Shown here: piece after piece, positions 7,563 to 12,681 of the stretch | Position numbering within the stretch: position 1 is the first letter of the stretch | Layout: the number at the start of each line of letters is the position of its first letter | NCBI GenBank assembly: GCA_025201705.1 | Contig: MU617463.1 | Coordinates: 1 to 12,681, forward strand | Length of the DNA stretch: 12,681 nucleotides | Direction: 5' to 3' | Source: Dissophora ornata | Taxonomy: Eukaryota > Mortierellomycota > Mortierellomycetes > Mortierellales > Mortierellaceae | Notes under the pieces: model-generated | Told to the model about the DNA's origin: nothing | Database searches by the model: none | What the model saw: only the letters and a program-made list of their open reading frames with translations | Made by a program: the position numbers and the translations under genes

Positions 7563-8844
7563 TTATACGATTGGACCCTTGGGAATGGCTTGGTATTCCT
7601 GTGATACGGCACATGCAGGGAAGCATTGTTAGTACCGATGGAGGGGACTCATTATCAATTTTTTGCATTATTGCTGGATCAACGTATACCACATACCCAG
7701 TGAAGTTCGCCAACGTCGAAATTTCCCTTGAATTCCCAGCCGGACTCCTTGACGTGGAAGACATTGACAGATCCACCAGAGTAAGCATCGCGATGAGTAG
7801 CGTGGTAAATAGCTCTGCGTCCAAGTTCGAGCGCATCGGGAACAGACATGTTGAAGTCGTATCCAGTGTCGAGAACACCATATGCGAATGTGGATCCTGA
7901 ACCAACAGAAAACCTCTCGCCTCTCATGCGGGTGCCATCAGAGTCAACATAGAACAGTTGTGGGCCCTATTTGACGGAGAATACAACATGGGTATCCAGA
8001 GGGGGTTATTTTTCAGAAGATCAACTTGTCCAGCTTGGATCGATTATAGTAAGAGTATCAAAGAAACAACGCTGTTCTATTACCGTCTTGTCCCATCCGG
8101 TGATCATTGTGCCCATTGACAATCCCATGCCCTTGTAGTCGTACACCATGTTGCTCAAAATTTTGGACGCAGCCGCTACGGAGATGCGCTCCCTGTTGCG
8201 GAGCTCATACAATCTGCATCTCCTTCCCAATTCGCGCTCCCAGTATTGACAATCGGCGGCGCCTCCAGCCATGGTTCCCAAAAGGTAGGGGTTGATCTCG
8301 ATCACCTTCTTGACAGTCTGAGATGCTATATTGTGTTAAAAGAAGGACCAATGGAGATTGTTAGGATCAGAATTTCTGTTTCTTTGATCATTCTGAACGA
8401 GTATTTTTTGGATGAGATTTGACGCATACCAATATAAGATCCTCCTGAGGCACGCGAATCGACTGCGACAACGATTCCTCCCTGAAACTTGAATGCCAAG
8501 GTAGTAGTTCCGTGCTGGATACGGATGCGGTTCTCTGCGGAGGCATCGGTATGAGCGCGCAAAAAGTCTACGGGCTGTAACAGAATCGTTCCATCACAGA
8601 TATATATGCGTTGGGTTGTAAGTATAGAGAGCACTTTATTCCTTAAACGTTTCTGGCCGCATGCCAGTGCACCAGCCTCCCAAGATTACGCGCAACTTAC
8701 GTTGGAAACCATGGGAATGTCAAAGGCGGGGAGCGCAAACTGGCTGGCGGCATCCCATCCTGCGAGGTTGTCGCCGAGGTTATCTGCGGTGTCGAATGAA
8801 GCGGACGAGGCCGAGTTCGCGTATTTGCTGACGAGTGCATCCAT
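7563..8844 (-). CDS. PRE2: 20S proteasome subunit beta5 (chymotrypsin-like), five exons
   Basis: Exons on the minus strand are 8844-8701, 8574-8430, 8325-8084, 7966-7697 and 7598-7563. They total 837 nt and give 278 residues, in the usual range for Pre2/PSMB5. The subunit carries the chymotrypsin-like site of the 20S core. A propeptide of 70 residues precedes the autocleavage site HG-TTTLAF, so the catalytic Thr1 is residue 71. Asp17 (VAVD) and Lys33 (SQTVKKVIE) of the mature chain are present, as are [40 protein letters not shown], the YVDSDGTR segment, [14 protein letters not shown] and [11 protein letters not shown]. Mature residues 20-24 read ASGGS where many orthologs have ATAGS/N. The last exon is only 12 codons ([11 protein letters not shown]); its donor GTATGT follows GELHW. 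The start at 8844 is chosen for family fit; the frame stays open further upstream into the promoter. The gene diverges from beta6. Confidence 0.97.
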
Positions 8845-9183
8845 GGCCAATGTTTCCTTCTTGGCGATTGGGGGTAATGTGAATGTTTTTCTGAGTGGGT
8901 ATTGGGGAGTGGAATGGGGTTCGTCCTTTTGAGCTTTTGGGCAATGTCGAGGTTGAGAAAGGGTTCGTGTCGCAACGCGTCCCCCAAGTGATACGTCACT
9001 CGTGACTGCCATGGACTCGTAACCGCATCCAGCGACAAAAGGGGCGCGCTTGCTTCTGTGGTGCTGTAAGACATTCAAAGGAACGGCGACACGCTATTCA
9101 TTCATTCATTTCCATTCTATCCAAGCACTCCACGCAATCTCTCCTTCATCACCCTTATATACAGCACCGACCTCGCAAGCACA
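8845..9183. promoter_or_regulatory. Shared 339-nt region between divergent beta5 and beta6 proteasome genes
   Basis: The two start codons are separated by 339 nt, so both promoters must lie here. A CRE-like TACGTCA lies within 8991-9000. Four copies of ATTC occur near 9097-9113, followed by a CT-rich stretch before the beta6 start. I did not find the yeast proteasome control element GGTGGCAAA. A TATATA at 9156-9161 is only 23 nt before the beta6 ATG and is probably too close to act as its TATA box. Co-regulation is an inference from the arrangement. Confidence 0.6.
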
Positions 9184-10424
9184 ATGTTTTCGACTTATCC
9201 CGGACAGGTCGTCGTTGACCACCCCGTCAGCGTACCAATCGAGCATCGCTTTGACCCCTATGTCGACAATGGCGGGTGAGTAACCCCACACACCACCGTT
9301 GTGCCTCACAGTGCAAGGCGCATCGAACTGGAACACCTCCGCGTCATGGCTTTGACTACATAAAGTGATCAAAGCGTGCCGCTGGAATGGATACCACGAT
9401 ATCATGTCTAGCAATGTCAAATCATTGTCTATATTACTGGATGACTCCAGGCCCAGTGTTCTAAACGCGTCCTACTCTTTCCATCTCCATGTATATAGAA
9501 CGCTCTTGTCAATTGCAGGCGAAGACTTTTGTGTAGTGGCGGCTGATACGCGCCAGAGCGAGGGATACTCGATCAACGCACGCTATGTTCCCAAGTCGGT
9601 CAAATTGTAAGGATGGACATCGAAGCTGATTTTGAGACCGATCTTTGGAAAATACACAAACCAGGGCTTTGAAAGGAAACCATATCTAAGTGTATGATCA
9701 ACTTTGGTATAACTTAGGTCTGACAAGACCGTGATCTCCATGGGAGGATGCTATGCAGATTGCTTGACTCTTACGAAGAAGATCCAGCAGAGCATGGAGG
9801 TAATACTGTTATGATTGTCGCCAGAGCTGCATGATTGAAATCATGATGTTACCATGGAGACTGACGCGTTTTTGAACTTGAACCATGTCCATGCTATGTT
9901 AGTGGTATCACCATGCTCACGGAAAGACAATGTCAACAGCTGCTGTGGCACAGATGCTCTCGATCATGCTTTATCAGAAGCGTTTCTTCCCATTCTACAG
10001 TTGGTGTATTTTGGGTGGTTTGGACGAGGAGGGCAAGGGCGCTGTTTATACCTACGATCCAGTAGGATCGTACGAGCGTGAATCCTGCAGATGTGCTGGG
10101 TCTGCCTCGTCGCTCATCCAACCTTTCTTGGACAACCAGGTACGGCTCACGGCTGTCGATTTAGAAAGAACCCTGGTTGATTTGTAGCGGCACTTGTCGA
10201 CTAGGAGCTGACACCTGGATCCCTTTTCTCTTCTACGCTAGATCAACTTCAAGAACCAAGAGACGCAGAGACAGAGGCAGACTTTGGACCAGGTCCTGCG
10301 CATCACAAAGGACTCGTTCACATCGGCAACGGAGCGTGATATTTACACAGGCGACTACCTGGAGATCTTTGTTATCACCAGCAAGGGCGTTGAGGTTCAG
10401 AAGATGGATTTGAAGAAAGATTAA
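9184..10424 (+). CDS. PRE7: 20S proteasome subunit beta6 (non-catalytic), five exons
   Basis: Exons are 9184-9275, 9499-9606, 9718-9799, 9903-10139 and 10242-10424 (702 nt, 233 residues). This beta-ring subunit is structural and has no active-site threonine. It matches Pre7/PSMB1 along its length: [15 protein letters not shown] at residues 19-32, [83 protein letters not shown], and a charged end DLKKD. Introns are 223, 111, 103 and 102 nt; all are GT-AG and preserve frame. The first intron falls within NGG, just before the mature fold. Its divergent partner beta5 sits in the same ring. Confidence 0.95.
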
Positions 10425-10514
10425 GCCAATGTGCTAGTTGGGTCTGGAAGAGTGCCTATGGAAGAGGAGAATGAGAGGACCGTACTTTTGCTTGGACCTT
10501 CAATTCGAGCAACA

Positions 10515-10520
10515 AATAAA
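10515..10520 (+). terminator. AATAAA polyadenylation signal of the beta6 gene
   Basis: AATAAA lies about 90 nt after the beta6 stop codon, followed by a T-rich stretch. Confidence 0.6.
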
Positions 10521-10560
10521 ACACGCTTGTTTTTTAAAATGCCATTATTAAGCACGCCGA

Positions 10561-10596
10561 AGCAGATGAAGCAGATGTAGCAGATGTAGCAGATAC
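10561..10596 (+). repeat. Four tandem 9-bp units (AGCAGATGN type)
   Basis: The units AGCAGATGA, AGCAGATGT, AGCAGATGT and AGCAGATAC follow each other directly. They lie in the non-coding stretch after the beta6 gene. Confidence 0.9.
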
Positions 10597-11170
10597 TCGC
10601 GGCCTTCGAACCCCGAGTGGCTAAAGAGCATTGTATCGCAATATCCGAGTTGTCATTTCGGTGACACGAGTGGAAGTGGTCACTTCGTACAGGGGAACAC
10701 TGGAGCAAAGTCGACGTGATCGTCTAGTACTGATGACACCTTAGTTTTCATTTTTTTTTTTTTTTTTTTTTTTTTTGCCATTGTTTCTGCATTAGGGAAA
10801 GTAGTCCTTCGTGATATGCAAGATATCTATCGTTATCAAGCAGAGAACGCGCGTTGCATAATCCAAAAGGTGTGTGCCGGTAGGCAGATGTACCTGATAG
10901 GCCAGACAACGAAAGCAATAAAGGACAGCTCGTGGCTGAGACGAGAGGTCCAGAGCTCAACGCGTTATTCAGCGAAAAGAATGTGGCTCGGTGGCTTTGA
11001 CAGTGCTCATTTTAAGGTTTTTTTGGCCAGATTTATAACACTTTCAAGATTTATTTGTAACAAACCAACTTGAACGCTGTGCCTGAACAGGTTGGAGCCA
11101 TACCACAAACAAGGTCTGGACGCATTGCAGGAGAACTCCAAAGATTGCGGCAGAAACAAAGTCAGCCCCA
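10597..11170. other. Non-coding stretch between beta6 and the LUD gene, with a 26-base T run
   Basis: The main landmark is an uninterrupted run of 26 T at 10751-10776. Short frames exist (such as 85 codons at 10816-11073) but show no family resemblance, and I treat them as chance. Nothing else here is supportable. Confidence 0.6.
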
Positions 11171-11178
11171 AAATCCAA

Positions 11179-11186
11179 TATAAATA
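11179..11186 (+). promoter_or_regulatory. TATA box of the LUD-domain gene
   Basis: TATAAATA lies 106 nt upstream of the start codon. Between it and the ATG is a C/T-rich leader of the kind seen in strongly expressed fungal genes, ending in aaaaATGGCT, a good start context. Confidence 0.7.
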
Positions 11187-11284
11187 CCGTTGCCACCCCC
11201 CTCCTCAGTTACATCCTCATCCTACTCACTCACCTTTCTACACTCCCAACACTTCAACCACATCAACCACTCAACTCTACAAAA

Positions 11285-11992
11285 ATGGCTGCCCACCCCG
11301 AGAACACCCACGTTACGCACACCTTTGCTGCCCTCGCCAAGTCCGACGCTCAGTTGGCTCCCCTCGCCGACTCCCCTTACACCAAGGCTGCCAGCGATGA
11401 GCGCGTTGCTGCCGCCAAGGCCGGTCTCGAGGCCAGCGGCTTCAAGGTCCACGTCGTCAACACCAAGGGCGAGGCTTTTGAGACCCTCAAGAGCTTGATC
11501 CCCGCCGGTGCCAGTGTCAACAACGCTCACTCGACCTCGCTCGAGGAGATCGGATTCATCACCTACCTCAAGGGTGAGACTGCCTGGAACAACGTCCACG
11601 CTCAGATTTTGGCCGAGACCGACTATGCCAAGCAGGGAGAGCTCCGCCGCACCATCGGCAGCACCGTCGATTACTACCTCACCTCCGTGAGCGCCCTCAC
11701 TGAGACTGGTGCCCTTATCCATGGTGATCTCTCTGGCTCCAAGGTCGGAGGTGTTTCTTTTGGCGCTGGAAACGTCATTGTCCTTGCTGGATCCAACAAG
11801 ATCGTCAAGGATGAGGAGGCTGGCCACAAGCGCACCTTCGAGTTTGCCCTTGCCGCTGAGAGTGCCCGCGCCCGTGACGCCTATGGTGTCCCCGCCTCGG
11901 CCGTCGTCAACTACGAGGTCATCAAGAAGGCCAACCCCTTCAACCCCAGCCGTATCCAGGTTGTCATTGTCAAGGAGGCTCTTGGATTCTAA
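11285..11992 (+). CDS. LUD-domain (LutC/YkgG-like) protein, intronless
   Basis: This single exon encodes 235 residues. It belongs to the LUD (formerly DUF162) family, whose bacterial members include LutC of the lactate-oxidation complex; the role of the fungal relatives is not known to me. Family-like features are an N-terminal helical part with DERVAAAKAGLEASGFKVHV, NNAHSTSLEEIGF at residues about 79-91, and the core YYLTSVSALTETGAL (residues about 129-143), which corresponds to the conserved segment ending ETGTL in bacterial proteins. A glycine-rich GDLSGSKVGGVSFGAGNVIV and LAGSNKIVKDEEA follow. No signal peptide, membrane segment or iron-sulfur Cys cluster is visible. Codons are strongly biased to C or G in the third position, and a TATA box and CT-rich leader precede it, suggesting high expression. 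Unlike its split neighbours it has no intron. It lies about 860 nt after beta6 on the same strand. Confidence 0.88.
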   Translation: MAAHPENTHVTHTFAALAKSDAQLAPLADSPYTKAASDERVAAAKAGLEASGFKVHVVNTKGEAFETLKSLIPAGASVNNAHSTSLEEIGFITYLKGETAWNNVHAQILAETDYAKQGELRRTIGSTVDYYLTSVSALTETGALIHGDLSGSKVGGVSFGAGNVIVLAGSNKIVKDEEAGHKRTFEFALAAESARARDAYGVPASAVVNYEVIKKANPFNPSRIQVVIVKEALGF

Positions 11993-12069
11993 GCAATCCA
12001 CTTGTAAAAACATTATATAGCGCGAATGTCTGATCTTTTCAATCGTTCTTGCCATGTACCAATATTGAA

Positions 12070-12080
12070 AATAAAATAAA
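12070..12080 (+). terminator. Overlapping AATAAA signals of the LUD-domain gene
   Basis: Two overlapping AATAAA copies lie about 80 nt after the TAA stop. Confidence 0.6.
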
Positions 12081-12613
12081 ATATGGCACTTTGCTTTGTA
12101 TACATCGTGTCCCTCCTTATCTGTCCTGTCCAATTGAGTTTTCGTGTCCGCATGCAATGTTGTAGCTGATTGCACATGGACACAAAAGTGCGAGAAGGTT
12201 GGTGGTCCAGGTTGGTGTGAGCTCGGCTTGAGCGTGATCTGCAAAAAGAAGGCATACAGGTTTGCAGATACTTTCCGTGAGCAGCAGCCCTTGTTAATTA
12301 AATGCCTGGCGCAAACGTAGACTGACTCGTCCATATTGGATGCGTTGCGGAGACATAAAAGTCTATGGAACGTGGGCATAGTTTGCGTGTTTCGCCGCTG
12401 CAGGTGAGATCGCCGATGCCGCCAATTGGGGGGGAGCATGGATGATTGCCCCTCAAGGGCAGTCACCCTCATCAGTGTCTCCCTTTGTCAGGGAAGGGGG
12501 AAAAAAAGCGACACTTGGACCAGGTAATGAGAGCTCGCATTCTTTCGCAATTCTAACAACCCCCAGTTGCCATTCCTCATTGCCATCCCTCATTCTCAGT
12601 CAAGCATACCTCC
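12081..12613. other. Non-coding stretch before the second E2 gene
   Basis: Nothing coding is supported here. The last 80 nt are C/T-rich (CCTCATT repeated near 12575-12594), as expected for a fungal leader. I saw no TATA box. Confidence 0.5.
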
Positions 12614-12681
12614 ATGTCTGAGCAGTCTACACTTCTGCTGAAGAAGCAGCTTAGAGGTGAGTAATACCTCCTTTCACCCCC
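12614..12681 (+). CDS. Second UBE2G1/Ubc15-type E2 gene, first exon only (cut by window end)
   Basis: Exon 1 is 12614-12656, reading MSEQSTLLLKKQLR plus one base, followed by a strong GTGAGT donor at 12657. Its length (43 nt), splice phase (one base left over, expected to complete a Glu codon) and 10 of 14 residues match exon 1 of the E2 gene at 5589-5547. The family N-terminus in human UBE2G1 is similar. No catalytic part is in the window, so the call rests on this exon alone. It lies on the opposite strand from the first copy, about 7 kb away. The nucleotide match is roughly two thirds, so the duplication is not recent. Confidence 0.68.

Noticed and set aside
8845..9078. Upstream in-frame extension of the beta5 protein
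   Set aside because: The frame is open, but the added sequence lies in the promoter, has no family match, and would make an abnormally long propeptide.
9156..9161. TATATA as TATA box of the beta6 gene
   Set aside because: It is 23 nt before the start codon, so a normal transcription start would fall at or after the ATG.
10588..10660. tRNA-like segment with TTCGAA and a GAGTGGCTAA stretch
   Set aside because: No acceptor stem or proper anticodon and T arms can be folded. A SINE with the 9-bp repeats as its tail was considered, but only a partial B-box-like motif supports it.
11222..12472. Minus-strand open frame of 416 codons
   Set aside because: It runs antisense over the whole LUD gene. 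Strong third-position bias in that gene removes the codons that would give antisense stops, and the frame has no family resemblance.

Overview
The window looks like nuclear DNA of a fungus, probably an early-diverging one such as Mortierellomycota. It carries housekeeping eukaryotic genes split by many short GT-AG introns (about 85-400 nt), AATAAA sites after several stops, frequent A or T homopolymers, and a presequence-bearing mitochondrial protein. The lineage is an inference from gene style; no marker gene is present.

Layout. Positions 1-1580 hold no gene I can defend, only exon-like scraps on the minus strand. Positions 1588-3796 are repetitive: an imperfect inverted repeat (arms about 2007-2812 and 3075-3796, spacer 262 nt) whose arms carry head-to-head copies of the same unidentified coding sequence, with decayed coding-like segments beyond the left arm. 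Positions 3918-5589 (minus) are a seven-exon ubiquitin-conjugating enzyme of the UBE2G1/Ubc15 type. Positions 6180-7433 (plus) are a five-exon mitochondrial ribosome recycling factor. Positions 7563-8844 (minus) and 9184-10424 (plus) are the 20S proteasome subunits beta5 (Pre2/PSMB5) and beta6 (Pre7/PSMB1), head to head over a 339-nt intergenic region. Positions 11285-11992 (plus) are an intronless LUD-domain protein with a clear TATA box. At 12614 a first exon begins that matches the first exon of the UBE2G1-type gene in length, splice phase and protein sequence; it appears to be a second, diverged paralog cut by the window edge.

Functionally, four of the six recognised genes belong to the ubiquitin-proteasome system: two E2 enzymes that charge and transfer ubiquitin, and two beta-ring subunits of the protease that degrades the products. 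The recycling factor acts in mitochondrial translation, and the LUD protein has no assigned role here. None of the split genes is visible as one open frame; they were assembled from splice sites, reading phase and remembered family sequence. The least explained part is the inverted repeat and the DNA to its left.
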